64,000 nt of DNA from Dryomyza anilis (GCA_951804985.1 OX638136.1:4467852-4531851), one strand, 5' to 3'; shown: positions 1-11,481, numbered from the stretch's first letter. The notes: a model not told the origin generated them from the sequence alone. Program-made: numbers and translations.

Positions 1-330
1 AAATACCCTACACATAAGTGTGGTTACCATTCAAAGTGATATATAGGTCACCAGGGTATACGAATCCTGAAAATAACTACAAACATTCAATCGCTGAAGA
101 ATTTCCATTCATTTGATACCCATATTTACAAATGGGTAGGTGTACCGAATTTCGATTTTTTTTTGTGAACCACAAGTTTTTTCGTCGGAAAACATTATTA
201 TCATGTATTTGAGCATGAATATATATTTGACCAAAAAAGTTTACCTAAGCACGTATACATAAAAATTGATCTTTATATGTACATTTTATATGAGGTATTT
301 AAACATAAGTGGTCGGATCATAGGTCATAA
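1..330 (-). repeat. mini-me/DINE-1-like repeat, family A, truncated
   Basis: The window opens inside a family A copy in reverse orientation, just after its 3' hairpin. It matches the copy at 2769-3383 almost base for base until about 330, where the match stops before the (GTCY)n tract. The full family has a 5' TATACCCTACAC start, a (TA)n-core-(GTCY)n block, an internal inverted copy of the start, and a terminal hairpin. Confidence 0.8.
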
Positions 331-410
331 TGGAAGCATTTTTTGTGAATGAATATTTGTTATTGTTTTTCAACATAGGTGTATTATATGTATACTATAT
401 ATTTTATATC

Positions 411-720
411 TGTAGCCGCGCTAGCTCAGTGGTTAGTGCGTTCGACTGCGAGCTGAAAGGTCCCCGGTTTAAGCTTGGACTGGGCTAGCAACATCTTTTC
501 ATAGAAACATTTTCTATACCGCGCTACTTCGGCAGTAAATGGCAAACCTCCGAGAGTAAGAACATTGCCTCTGAAAAGCTCTCACCCGCCGTTCGGATTC
601 GGCAATAAACTGTAGGTCCCACCACTTTGAGTACAAATATAACACGCACAGCTGAAAAATGGTGAGAGAGCTCGGCCGAAGTTCTATACAGGACTGTAGT
701 GCTAAACTATTATTATTATA
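411..720 (+). mobile_element. tRNA-derived SINE, full-length copy
   Basis: The head is tRNA-like. A box A TAGCTCAGTGG lies at 422-432 and a degenerate box B GGTTTAAGCTT at 466-476, where GGTTCGANTCC is expected. A roughly 230-bp body and an ATT-rich tail (about 706-720) follow. A second full copy lies on the minus strand at 48566-48869 and a 5'-truncated one at 59703-59796. It would be transcribed by RNA polymerase III and mobilised by a LINE partner; that role is inferred from its structure. Flanks at about 331-352 and 719-740 resemble each other (AGCATTTT..GTGAATGA), so the inserted unit may begin upstream of the tRNA-like head. Confidence 0.75.
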
Positions 721-1440
721 AGCATTTTATGTGAATGAGAATACTTACAAACGTATTAATATTGTTGTTGTAAAATATTATAGTTGCAATTAAATTTCAG
801 TTAACATAGTTATAATGTATACTATAGAGTTACAGGAGCAAATAGTTGAGGAGCAAAGGGTTCAATTTGAAACTTTGTTGAGGAACGTTGATTGTTGAAT
901 TTTTATTGGTGATGCAGACTAAATTAACAATCGAATTGTTAAAATTAGCAATAGTGATTTTTAACATAGCCTTACTTTATAGTTTTTTGTTAAAATAAAG
1001 AATACAGTTTTTTATTATATATATATTTATATATTTTTAAATATATTTTAACCATTATTACAATTTTTACTTAAAGAACTACCAAGACCAATATAACTGA
1101 CTCCAGTGTCTGCAATGAGACGGAATGAAATACATCCTTGATGGCACCATGTGCGGCCAACATTAAGGCTAACTCATCAACAATCTGATGGCCACCAACC
1201 TGCAGACGGAATCACACGCCAGACAACTTATGACCGGACAACATACCACACAAAGCCATCTCGGGAGAGCCCATCTATACACTGGGAAGAAATTGTTAAA
1301 GCGCGATGGTAGCCTCATCAACCAATTCGAGTGCGTGGTTTTGCGTCGATGACAAAGGGACATCTTCTACATTACAATTTAATTGAAACAGAAAAAAATA
1401 TGGTAAGATTGTTTTTTTTTTTATTTTTTTTATTTATTAA
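721..1440. other. AT-rich stretch with a degenerate coding-like patch
   Basis: Most of this stretch is low complexity. On the minus strand, about 1380-1075 is markedly less AT-rich. In one frame it reads as an amphipathic, protein-like segment broken by a TGA, ending near 1077. I do not recognise a family. It could be a decayed exon of a host gene or of a transposon. Confidence 0.3.
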
Positions 1441-1443
1441 TTT

Positions 1444-1710
1444 ATGTATTTATATAATTTTAAGGATTTTGCTGAAATTATTAGTTTAGCAAAAGGAAAC
1501 CTCCCTATATACATCAGAGTAGATGACTTACCCATTGATCAGGAATTCAGGATTTACAAATTTGAATGGAAAAACACAATTAATGGAACAAAATTAATTG
1601 TATATCTAACAGACAATAGATGGTTTTATCCACCAGCAAGAATTTCTGGAAAAATTGAAACCGATGATCCTTTTTATGAGGAGTATAAAATTCTAGAAAT
1701 ATTCGTTTGA
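1444..1710 (+). CDS. 88-codon ORF of unknown function, adjacent to a pogo-like transposon end
   Basis: This is an ATG-initiated frame of 88 codons ending in TGA. The product is acidic and rich in aromatic residues, with no signal peptide or membrane segment. A central stretch (about residues 36-68, with VYLTD and WFYPPARI) has the look of a small beta-rich domain. I cannot assign it to a family. A possible upstream splice exists: an ATG followed by GTAAG at about 1399, and a pyrimidine-rich tract ending in AAG just before GATTTTGCTG. Only the last few codons (EYKILEIFV) recur in the REP-X copies near 31.36 kb, with decayed versions at 33.16 and 44.57 kb. The ORF therefore belongs to the REP-X mobile unit, and this window holds its only complete copy. 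A pogo-like terminal repeat starts about 30 bases downstream, so it may be the last part of a transposon gene. Confidence 0.45.
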   Translation: MYLYNFKDFAEIISLAKGNLPIYIRVDDLPIDQEFRIYKFEWKNTINGTKLIVYLTDNRWFYPPARISGKIETDDPFYEEYKILEIFV

Positions 1711-2335
1711 CTACCTTCAAAGTCAATGTTAAGAATTTGGTCGTTCGTTATATAGCGTTTTCGTTAAACCGCGTATTAGTTGTACCGGGATTTGACTGTA
1801 TATATATGTTGAGGTAAGTGCGTGTGTTTTCTAAAAATCGTATGTTGCGCAATACGGTGGTCAAGGATCAACCAAAAGTAAGTAGCATACAATTATAAAA
1901 TCAAACAAAATATAAAATATCAAATAAATATGAAAATACAATACTACATAATCCAATTTTTTAATCCCAACTAAAATGTTTTGTTTAATATCCTAATTAA
2001 CTAAAATATTTATGTAATATCTTAATTTAATAATTTTGTTTTCCAACTTTAATGGTTTTTTTTTAATATCCCAATTTAAGAAATTTGTTTTTAATTAAAA
2101 ATGCTTTGGTTAATATCATAATTGTTGTCGATGTGTTTTCAACTAAATGGTTTAAGGTGTTAATTTAAAAAACCTCTGTAATAATTTTTTTCTGAATCGT
2201 ATTCGAATCCAATTTGTAATCGTTAGCATCAAGCCAACTGATAAGTCCCAAAGGACGAAAAACGTTTCTTGGCACGGGTATTAGGCCTTAGCTAGCAAAT
2301 ATTGTATGTTTTTCGAAAGTCATTTACATTGTTTG
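1680..2335 (+). repeat. REP-X copy 1: pogo-like transposon end plus AT-rich tail
   Basis: After the ORF stop, about 1738-1798 is rich in CGTTATA/CGTTAAA motifs and ends ACCGGGATTTGACTG followed by TA. Read in reverse this is CAGTCAAATCCCGG with subterminal ATAACGA-type repeats, the style of Tc1/mariner-pogo ends next to a TA target. A tail follows to about 2335 with five degenerate copies of an 'AACTAAAATG..TTTAATATCC' motif. Copies lie at 31355, 33155 and 44560. Superfamily placement is inferred from the end motif only. Confidence 0.55.
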
Positions 2336-2456
2336 GTAAGAATAATTTAATGACGAAATATTAATTTATGAATTTTCTTTCAAAATAATACATTTCATTT
2401 CAAAATTGTCAAAATATAAATTTTAAAAATACATCAATTGCTCAACGATTGATCGG

Positions 2457-2493
<37 letters not shown>

Positions 2494-2768
2494 TCATCGG
2501 GATCGCTCACCATAGGATCATAAAAGTTGAAAAAGACACACAAAATCGATTAATGTTTAGAGGTCGCGCACTTCGTTTTTCTGTTTTTGGCGATCGGAAA
2601 AACGTAAGTTGGCTTCATGGGAAAAGTTTAAGGATTAAATTCATGCATTTTTGGGAAAAGTGCTCCAATATAATGTAGTTTCCAAAACTGTTGTTAAAAT
2701 TTTTAAACATCGACTTATTAATACAGGAACTAATTATAAATTCATGAATTAACTTCAGTTAATAAAAA
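2336..2768. other. Non-coding, with a (TA)15 microsatellite
   Basis: A pure TA tract occupies 2461-2490. The rest is AT-rich, with no ORF or terminal repeats that I can see. A motif near 2528-2560 (GATTAATGTTTAGAGG) loosely resembles 29583-29600. Confidence 0.6.
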
Positions 2769-3383
2769 CCAGTTGGGAAGGTTAGATCACATGGGAAATT
2801 TTAAAGTAGGTGTAATTATGATACTTAGGATTATCAAAATTATAGTCGGTCTAAGCCGACTATAAATACCCTACACATATGTGTGGTTACCATTCAAAGT
2901 GATATATAGGTCACCAGGGTATACGAATCCTGAAAATAACTACAAACATTCAATCGCTGAAGAATTTCCATTCATTTGATACCCATATTTACAAATGGGT
3001 AGGTGTACCGAATTTCGATTTTTTTTTGTGAACCACAAGTTTTTTCGTCGGAAAACATTATTATCATGTATTTGAGCATGAATATATATTTGACCAAAAA
3101 AGTTTACCTAAGCACGTATACATAAAAATTGATCTTTATATGTACATTTTATATGAGGTATTTAAACATAAGTGGTCGGATCATAGGTCATAATGGACCG
3201 ATTTTTTCGCACATACAGCGTAGGTATATAAGTAATCTAAGTTATAAGTTTCATTTATCTAGTTCTTCAATTTTAAAAGTAGTAGGGATTTCAACAGACA
3301 GACAGACGGACAGAAAGACGGACAGAAAGACGGACAGACAGACGGACATCGCTTCATGCTGATCTCTTAGTGTAGGGTATAAA
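2769..3383 (-). repeat. mini-me/DINE-1-like repeat, family A
   Basis: This reverse copy starts CCAGTTGGGAAGG and ends GGGTATA. It has the hairpin TAGTCGGTCTAAGCCGACTA near its 3' end and a GACA/GACG tetranucleotide tract at about 3296-3348. About 100 bases between the core and the 5' end are deleted. Confidence 0.85.
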
Positions 3384-3439
3384 TATCGCTAATCAGTTTG
3401 TATCCGCTACACCCAATAATTGTTTCTTAGATATCCAAC

Positions 3440-4240
3440 GTATCTAATAAATATGATTTAATCGCGGGCCTAGGTAAAATGTAGCGGTACAGATCATTTA
3501 CATTCAGAAATTCGTATAAAACGCACGTTTTCAGAGATTGATTTATTAATAACTTTAGTATTGCGAGTATGGTTTCCAAAATTTTAAATATAGTCGCAAG
3601 AAAACGCCTTAATCTTTTCACAAAAAAAAAAATAAAACCATAATCGGCAAAGGTATACCGTAATCATAAGTGATTATATAGTTGAAAAATGATTTTTTTT
3701 CATACATTTTTAATTTAAAAATATGTACTCAACAAATCAAACATATAATTGTACGATAGTGAAATGTTTCATTTATTACTGATTTAATAAAATATATTTT
3801 ATTGCATTTGTTTAGAAAACACCCAAATTAGAGACGATTATTCAATTCAATAACACTTTACTCAAGAAACGAGAACAAATATTGGTATGGAGATATCCCA
3901 AACTTCAATGTAATATAAAACGTGTATGCTGATTTTGACTGCATACTCAGTTTTTTCCTATTACGAAACATATTTATTTCTATTTCTAATTTTAAGCCGC
4001 TTTGACCACGGAAAGAATATCATGTACATTTAAACAGAAATTAAACAGATTTCGTGTTATTTTTTCTTTTTTTTAAACAGATTCATACAGCGCTACCAAT
4101 AATCAATAAATTGTGTACAGCTTTAACAAATAGTCGGCTTTTTGACAAATCTTCGACTACTATCTTAAGTTGGACATTATTTTTGTTGGTAACGCGGATT
4201 TTTGGTAACGCTGATATTATTAGTTTTTAATATAGTACAT
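3440..4240. other. Left flank of the triplicated unit; no gene recognised
   Basis: This segment recurs at 8614-9405 and 14594-15384. A minus-strand frame of about 60 codons (start near 3621) is kept open in all three units, but its composition is ordinary AT-rich sequence and I treat it as chance. No RNA gene or TIR is seen before the TAA at 4241-4243. Confidence 0.6.
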
Positions 4241-4580
4241 TAATAGCCAGATATTGTATCTCACATGTGAGTGACAAATATCGAGCGAGCAGCACTCACA
4301 TCGTCTCAAAAGTTGTATTTTATGTCTTCACGAATTTTGCCCGTCAAACCTTACCTTTCCGTTGTAAGTACTTACGTTGACTCAATAAATGTAATTTTTT
4401 TGCGTTTCCAACAATTTTTTCGCTAAACGCGACTAAATTTGTTCATACAAAATTATACGTTTTACAAAATTGATTAGATATCGACACGTCCAATCTATTG
4501 TCAAAATCAAATGAAGTAAACAAACGAATTAAAAGAAATTGTAAAGTTTCAATAAATATAGTTTTGTATATAAAATAAAT

Positions 4581-5466
4581 ATGTTTTCATCGGTTGCGTT
4601 CGTTGAAGTGCCCAGCAGTGACTCTGATGATGAAATCAATGACATGGGAGCATGCAGACGAATTTTGAGAGACAACTAAATGTACTGGATTTGCCCAGTG
4701 CAGAGTAAGTTAACAAGACATACATTTCAAATGCATTATTATATAGTTTTTATTTCTAGATTTTTTTAGGAATTTTAGAATGAACAAGGAAGTGTTCAAT
4801 TACATTCTGGATGAAATCGCTCCAAAACTGCAGCAGATATATAGGTCAACTTCAATTCCACCAATTATAAAATTGTCCGTTATCAGAAAGCGGTAGGAGT
4901 GTCTTGAAGTGTTTGAAACTCACTTTTGCTCGAAGTGGATTAAAATGGATTTAAGCGAACTGGAAGAAACTGCCATGAAATCTTCCTTTTATGCAAAGTT
5001 CGGCTTACCGAGTGTAGTTGGCTGCGTCGATGGATCGCATATACGTATCAAATGTCTAGGCGAACATTTGAAGCATTTGTACTATAATCGCAAGGGTTAT
5101 TATAGCATCAATGCAATGGCAGTAAGTTCATCCTATTTTGTATTCTAATTACGGTTTAATTCGATTTTATTTTCAGATTTGTGATGATAACCTTATCATA
5201 CGTTTCATTGACGCGAGGCATCCCGGTTAATGTATTTTAAAGATTTTATACAGATTTTTAATTGCAGGTGACTCCGGCTACCAGCTACCATATTTATTGA
5301 CACTATTTCGAAACCCGACGAGCCCAAACCAAAAAAGTTTAATGAACAGCAGATCAAAGCACGTAACTGTGTTGAGCGTTGTTTTGGTGTGCTAAAAAAT
5401 AAGTTTCGATGCATAATTGGAGAATTGGAGGTTTGCACTACTCACCAGCCAAAGCAACCCAAATAA
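4581..5466 (+). pseudogene. Harbinger transposase (HARBI1-like, DDE), broken
   Basis: The gene would cut and paste the element. ATG 4581 opens an acidic N-terminus, which runs into a frameshift and TAA at 4677-4679. A GTAAGT intron (about 4706-4759) leads to the helical region, then TAG 4894-4896 and an apparent loss of part of the DNA-binding helices. The core follows: GCVDG (first D), an intron of about 55 bp (5120-5175), FIDARHPG (second D), a second short intron with a poor donor, then ERCFG (E). All three catalytic residues are therefore present. In this unit one C is missing at about 5336, which shifts the frame before the ERCFG motif; units 2 and 3 keep that stretch in frame. It cannot encode active enzyme. 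Confidence 0.85.
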
Positions 5467-5626
5467 TAAATGTCTGTTGCGCTTTACACAACTGTTGCAT
5501 TTTTTTTATAAAAGTGAGTGCGACTCTGCAACAAGCCTACGATTCCAGTGCAGAGGAGTCATCAGTTGCTGACACTCTACAGTGATGGAAAAAATTAAAT
5601 TTCATTTATTTAAATTCATTTATTTT

Positions 5627-6320
5627 TATACCCTACACTAAGAGTGAAAGGGTATATTCAGTTTGGTACGCCGTTTGTAACACCCAGAAGGAAGCATCTC
5701 CGGTATGGAAAAGTATATATATTCTTGATCAGCATGACCTCCTAAGTCGATTTAGCGATGTCCGTCTGTCTGTCCGTCTATCTGTCCGTCTTTCTGTCCG
5801 TCTGTCTGTCTGTTGAAATCCCTACTACTTTTAAAATTGAAGAGCTAGATAAATGAAACTTATAACTTAGATTACTTATATACCTACGCTGTATGTGCGA
5901 AAAAATCGGTCCATTATGACCTATGATCCGACCACTTATGTTTAAATACCTCATATAAAATGTACATATAAAGATTAATTTTTATGTATACGTGCTTAGG
6001 TAAACTTTTTTGGTCAAATATATATTCATGCTCAAATACGTGATAATAATGTTTTCCGACGAAAAAACTTGTGGTTCACAAAAAAAATTCGAAATTCGGT
6101 ACACCTACCCATTTGTAAATATGGGTATCAAATGAATGGAAATTCTTCAACGATTGAATGTTTGTAGTTATTTTCAGGATTCGTATACCCTGGTCACCTA
6201 TATATCACTTTGAATGGTAACCACACATATGTGTAGGGTATTTATAGTCGGCTTAGACCGATATCTATCATAATTATACCTACTTTAAAATTTCCCATGT
6301 GATCTAACCTTCCCAACTGG
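5627..6320 (+). repeat. mini-me/DINE-1-like repeat, family A, inside Harbinger copy 1
   Basis: It begins TATACCCTACACTAAGAG. A TA tract and core TTCTTGATCAGCATGAC are followed by a (GTCY)n tract at about 5760-5812. It then has an inverted copy of its start (GTGTAGGGTAT, about 6231-6241), a hairpin, and the end CCCAACTGG. Its presence in all three units shows it predates the triplication. Confidence 0.88.
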
Positions 6321-6486
6321 TTAAATTTAAAATTTGTACTTCAAGTTTTCTTATAAGTAAAAACGTAAAAAATAAATTAACATAAAATACTATAAAAAAT
6401 AACAGAACAGGCTTATTATTATATAAATAGGCACTTTCAATATTCGTTTTAAAATATGATTTTAGATCAATTGAAATTGTGGTCAA

Positions 6487-7357
6487 TTAAAACATTTAGC
6501 AATGCTTTTGTAGCCTCAACTTGTTGCTCGGCTGCAGTAGCGTGTCTTTCAGCTGCAGTAGCCTGTCTTTCAGCTGCGTTGGCTTGCCGAGTTAACACTT
6601 CAATCATTTTCTTCTGATTTTCCACCTGTTGACGAAGCAACTAGGTAGAGGTAGTTTCATCGGATCGTCGTTTGCGGCTTCCCGGTGTCTTCCAAGGCGC
6701 TGATCTTTTTGTAGTTGGTGTTGTTGGCTGATGATGCTATTGCTACAGATGATGTGGATGCTCCTGTTACTTCTGCAGTGGATGTGTCAATGTGTGCTTC
6801 TGTAGATGGACATTGCTGCGTTGTCGCGGACGAACACTCTTGTAGCAGCGGAGATTCCACGCCAAATACCACACGTGACGGTGTTGCCGCCGTTGACAAA
6901 TTCAGGATCCGGTCAATAGATACCTCCATTTGCGACAGACCAATCTCTACAAACTGACCTCCTCCTGTTCCATTTAAATAGGCCTTATTTTCCGCCAGTT
7001 TATTCTTTGTGCGCCATTTTAAATCCGACCAAACCTATGACAACAATGTTGAAATATATGAAACATAGACATTTACTAGATATTTACTACCTTTTTCCAT
7101 TCGAGGACATTTCTTTGAGGAGGTCCAAGCGCGTTTAATTTTTGAACCAGGCACTGCCAGCGTGCCTCATATTGGCTTCTGTTGCTTCCAAATATGGGAA
7201 CAGCTTTAGCCAAGTCCGGGAATTTGTCCATTACGCGAATCATTTGGTCGAACTATTCGTTAGTAGTTTTTTTACACTAAAATGATATATATACCTAATA
7301 AAACTGTTTGTACACACAAAAAATGTAATATTTACCATTTCTTTTGCGAAGAACTCA
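6487..7357 (-). pseudogene. Harbinger Myb/SANT-like partner protein, broken
   Basis: In Harbinger elements the second protein binds DNA and helps transposase enter the nucleus. Read on the minus strand, a likely exon 1 begins with ATG near 7357. Exon 2 is 7276-7091 (FDQM..IFGSNRSQYEARW..EWKK) and exon 3 begins at 7034 (VWSDLKWRTKNKLAENK); together they give the spaced tryptophans of a Myb/SANT-like domain. Then come a Ser/Thr/Ala-rich linker, a basic RKRR stretch and an Ala/Glu-rich coiled coil down to about 6487. Breaks: TAG just before FDQM, a frame change near 6660-6710 and a TAG before the coiled coil. The long + strand frame at 6715-6957 is its antisense shadow. Confidence 0.75.
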
Positions 7358-7588
7358 TTTTTAACTCACAGTCTATCTCCAACGCAAAACACAAATAGAG
7401 TAAAAACATACCGCCTGCTTTGATAGTTATTTTCGCGCGTTAGCTTTTCACAAAATTCAACATTTTTCGTTACGTTGTCACATGCGTCTGTATGACAGTT
7501 GTTTCCGCTTTACAAAATTCAAAAAGTGAGTCCCACGGACGTGAGTGACTACTTTCGCCTATTGTCGAGATACAATATCTGGCTATAA

Positions 7589-8150
7589 TGGAATTATGAT
7601 TATTATTCATAATGTTAATTATAAATAGTAAAAATTGTTAACTGAACATGGATTATCTGTTTGATCCAACATGTTGTATCGTTAATGTAACAATAGTATA
7701 ATAGCTTGTTAGAATATCTCGATGTCTTGTTAAATTAAAGTTTCAATAAAATGTATGTACAAAAAAAAAAAACATTTTTTTTTAATTTAAGGACTACTTT
7801 TGAATGATTTTTTTAGAATTTCGGATCTAATGATAAATAAGAAAGCGATATATGATTATCAAGATCATTGCCCATACTAAAATTTGAAACTTTTTTCAAT
7901 ATTTACTACTGTGGTAAATATTTTTTTATAGTTCGCCGACACGCCCGTATTTGTTGACTACCGAATCGAACTTAGCTCAAATCGATGAAAACCGGGTCTA
8001 CGAGCTATTGGAATAATTGATTGCTTAGAAAAGCGAAGTGAGCTATGAGATGGGGTTTTTCTCGCTCAGTACTTTTTATAAAAAAGTTACTTGTTTATAT
8101 TTATAATATCTTACAACTCGGCCATCCTATCATATCAGTGTCTCAGCGAT
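7589..8150 (+). other. Right flank of triplicated unit with a possible short terminal exon
   Basis: This host-like sequence recurs at 13574 and 25779. After a convincing acceptor (a run of T then ATAG at 7931) a 27-codon frame (7933-8013) ends in TAA 8014-8016, reading SPTRPYLL..VYELLE. It stays open in all three units with one replacement (Y to D in unit 3). An upstream ATG frame at about 7644 (MDYLFDPTCC) ends by a GTAA. This could be a two-exon host gene remnant or chance; I do not recognise the protein. Confidence 0.35.
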
Positions 8151-8180
8151 AAATGAATGCCTTATTAAAACGTCTTATCA

Positions 8181-8348
8181 AGACCACAACCACACAGCTT
8201 CACAAAACCACACAGCTTTATCAGACCACACAGCTTCATCAAACCACACACAGATTCATCAGACCACACAGCTTCATCAAACTACACAGTTTCATTAGAC
8301 CACACAGATTCATCAAACCACACAGATTCATCAGACCACACAGATTTA
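8181..8348. repeat. 18-bp minisatellite (ACCACACAGCTTCATCAG), unit 1
   Basis: About nine to ten imperfect copies of an 18-bp unit are seen, with CTTCAT/ATTCAT variants. They are followed by ACACACAGCATCCAAA-type repeats to about 8550. The open frames across it (TTQLHQ and RPHRFI repeats) simply mirror the repeat period. Confidence 0.85.
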
Positions 8349-9745
8349 TAAATTAAGAATTTGGAAGAACACACAGCATCCAAATTCTTAACAACAACAA
8401 AAACAAAACATCTGTGTGATCAGCATCCAAATGTTCAGAATTTGGAATATCAAACAGCAACCAAATTCTCAACAAAAAAAAGAACACTTTTGGAAGAACA
8501 CACAGCATCCAAAAATTTAGAACTTGGAAGATCACACAGCATCCAAATTCTAAACAGAAAAACATTTTTGTTTGAACATTTTGAAATAATATATAATTAC
8601 CATGCTCAAATGAGTATCTAATAAATATGATTTAATCGCGGGCCTAGGTAAAAGGTAGCGGTACTGATCATTTACATTCAGAAATTCGTATAAAACGCAC
8701 GTTTTCAGAGATTGATTTATTAATAACTTTAGTATTGCGAGTATGGTTTCCAAAATTTTAAATATAGTCGCAAGAAAACGCCGTAATCTTTTCACAAAAA
8801 AAAAAAAAATAAAACCATAATCGGCAAAGGTATACCGTAATCATAAGTGATTATATAGTTGAAAAATGATTTTTTTCATTCGTTTTTAATTTAAAAATAT
8901 GTACTAAACAAATCAAACAAATAATTGTACGATAGTGAAATGTTTCATTTATTACTGATTTAATAAAATATATTTTATTGCATTTGTTTAGGAAACACCC
9001 AAATTAGAGACGATTATTCAATTCAATAACACTTTACGAGAACAAATATTGGTATGGAAATATCCCAAACTTCAATGTAATATAAAACGTGTATGCTGAT
9101 TTTGACTGCATACTCAGTTTTTTCCTATTACGAAACATATTTATTTCTATTTCTAATTTTAAGCCGCTTTGACCACGGAAAGAATATCATGTAAATTTAA
9201 ACAGAAATTAAACAGATTTCGTGTTATTTTTTTTTTTTTAAACAGATTCATACAGCGCTACCAATAATCAAGAAATTGTGTACAGCTTTAACAAATAGTC
9301 GGCTTTTTGACAAATCTTCGACTACTATCTTAAGTTGGACATTATTTTTGTTGGTAACGCGGATTATTGGTAACGCTGATATTATTAGTTTTTAATATAG
9401 TACATTAATAGCCAGATATTGTATCTCACATGTGAGTGACAAATATCGAGCGAGCAGCACTCACATCGTCTCAAAAGTTGTATTTTATGTCTTCACGAAT
9501 TTTGCCCGTCAAACCTTACCTTTCCGTTGTAAGTACTTACGTTGACTCAATAAATGTAATTTTTTTGCGTTTCCAACAATTTTTTCGCTAAACGCGACTA
9601 AATTTGTTCATACAAAATTATACGTTTTACAAAATTGATTAGATATCGACACGTCCAATCTATTGTCAAAATCAAATGAAGTAAACAAACGAATTAAAAG
9701 AAATTGTAAAGTTTCAATAAATATAGTTTTGTATATAAAATAAAT

Positions 9746-10632
9746 ATGTTTTCATCGGTTGCGTTCGTTGAAGTGCCCAGCAGTGACTCTGATGATGAAA
9801 TCAATGACATGGGAGCATGCAGACGAATTTTGAGAGACAACTAAATGTACTGGATTTGCCCAGTGCAGAGTAAGTTAACAAGACATACATTTCAAATGCA
9901 TTATTATATAGTTTTTATTTCTAGATTTTTTTAGGAATTTTAGAATGAACAAGGAAGTGTTCAATTACATTCTGGATGAAATCGCTCCAAAACTGCAGCA
10001 GATATATAGGTCAACTTCAATTCCACCAATTATAAAATTGTCCGTTATCAGAAAGCGGTAGGAGTGTCTTGAAGTGTTTGAAACTCACTTTTGCTCGAAG
10101 TGGATTAAAATGGATTTAAGCGAACTGGAAGAAACTGCCATGAAATCTTCCTTTTATGCAAAGTTCGGCTTACCGAGTGTAGTTGGCTGCGTCGATGGAA
10201 CGCATATACGTATCAAATGTCTAGGCGAACATTTGAAGCATTTGTACTATAATCGCAAGGGTTATTATAGCATCAATGCAATGGCAGTAAGTTCATCCTA
10301 TTTTGTATTCTAATTACGGTTTAATTCGATTTTATTTTCAGATTTGTGATGATAACCTTATCATACGTTTCATTGACGCGAGGCATCCCGGTTAATGTAT
10401 TTTAAAGATTTTATACAGATTTTTAATTGCAGGTGACTCCGGCTACCAGCTACCATATTTATTGACACTATTTCGAAACCCGACGAGCCCAAACCAAAAA
10501 ACGTTTAATGAACAGCAGATCAAAGCACGTAACTGTGTTGAGCGTTGTTTTGGTGTGCTAAAAAATAAGTTTCGATGCATAATTGGAGAATTGGAGGTTT
10601 GCACTACTCACCAGCCAAAGCAACCCAAATAA
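9746..10632 (+). pseudogene. Harbinger transposase, broken (unit 2)
   Basis: It has the same architecture and the same N-terminal frameshift/TAA and internal TAG as unit 1. It differs by reading GCVDGT at the first catalytic aspartate and by keeping the reading frame through ERCFG to a TAA at 10630-10632. Shared stops mean it was already dead when duplicated. Confidence 0.85.
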
Positions 10633-10792
10633 TAAATGTCTGTTGCGCTTTACACAACTGTTGCATTTTTTTTATAAAAGTGAGTACGACTCTGCAACAA
10701 GCCTACGATTCCAGTGCAGAGGAGTCATCAGTTGCTGACACTCTACAGTGATGGAAAAAATTAAATTTCATTTATTTAAATTCATTTATTTT

Positions 10793-11481
10793 TATACCCT
10801 ACACTAAGAGTGAAAGGGTATATTCAGTTTGGTACGCCGTTTGTAACACCCAGAAGGAAGCATCTCCGGTATGGAAAAGTATATATATTCTTGATCAGCA
10901 TGACCTCCTGAGTCGATTTAGCGATGTCCGTCTGTCTGTCCGTCTATCTGTCCGTCTTTCTGTCCGTCTGTCTGTTGAAATCCCTACTACTTTTAAAATT
11001 GAAGAGCTAGATAAATGAAACTTATAACTTAGATTACTTATATACCTACGCTGTATGTGCGAAAAAATCGGTCCATTATGACCTATGATCCGACCACTTA
11101 TGTTTAAATACCTCATATAAAATGTACATATAAAGATTAATTTTTATGTATACGTGCTTAGGTAAACTTTTTTGGTCAAATATATATTCATGGTCAAATA
11201 CATGATAATAATGTTTTCCGACGAAAAAACTTGTGGTTCACAAAAAAAATCGAAATTCGGTACACCTACCCATTTGTAAATATGGGTATCAAATGAATGG
11301 AAATTCTTCAACGATTGAATGTTTGTAGTTATTTTCAGGAATCGTATACCCTGGTCACCTATATATCACTTTGAATGGTAACCACACATATGTGTAGGGT
11401 ATTTATAGTCGGCTTAGACCGATATCTATCATAATTATACCTACTTTAAAATTTCCCATGTGATTTAACCTTCCCAACTGG
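10793..11481 (+). repeat. mini-me/DINE-1-like repeat, family A (unit 2)
   Basis: This copy is colinear with the one at 5627-6320. Its (GTCY)n tract (about 10926-10975) is slightly shorter, as expected for a microsatellite that drifts after duplication. Confidence 0.88.

Larger units (their letters stand above)
4244..7585 (+). mobile_element. PIF/Harbinger DNA transposon, copy 1, inactive
   Basis: Both ends carry the 19-bp TIR TAGCCAGATATTGTATCTC and are flanked by a 3-bp TAA duplication (4241-4243 and 7586-7588), the diagnostic target of this superfamily. As in the family generally, it has two genes: a DDE transposase on + and a Myb/SANT-like partner on -, arranged convergently. A mini-me A (5627-6320) lies between them. 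Subterminal GTGAGTG-type motifs occur inside both ends. Both genes are broken. Confidence 0.93.
3440..8613 (+). repeat. Segmental tandem duplication, unit 1 (5174 bp)
   Basis: The unit runs from TATCTAATAAATATG to CATGCTCAAATGA and is followed directly by unit 2. It contains a host-like left flank, Harbinger copy 1 with mini-me A, a right flank and an 18-bp minisatellite. Unlike units 2 and 3 it lacks the mini-me B insertion. Its transposase reads GCVDGS where units 2 and 3 read GCVDGT, and it has lost one C at about 5336. The outer boundaries share at most one base (G) of microhomology. Confidence 0.92.

Noticed and set aside
422..482. A tRNA gene (box A-like sequence and cloverleaf-like head)
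   Set aside because: It is the head of a repeated ~305-bp SINE with copies elsewhere. Box B is degenerate and the fold would not close into a normal tRNA.
2461..2490. (TA)15 as part of a mini-me
   Set aside because: There is no adjacent core or (GTCY)n tract, so it is scored as a plain microsatellite.
3427..3621. Conserved ~64-codon minus-strand ORF in each triplicated unit
   Set aside because: Conservation is explained by recent duplication of the whole unit. It has AT-rich composition, no partner motif and differing ends in each unit.
6715..6957. 80-codon + strand ORF, repeated at 12700 and 18679
   Set aside because: It is the exact antisense of the Myb/SANT-like exon 3, whose sense strand matches a known Harbinger partner gene.
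8181..8348. CRISPR-like array
   Set aside because: The units are contiguous 18-bp tandem repeats without spacers, in a eukaryotic sequence.
8153..8621. Repetitive open frames over the minisatellite (TTQLHQ and RPHRFI repeats)
   Set aside because: An 18-bp period keeps all frames open. There is no support for a protein.
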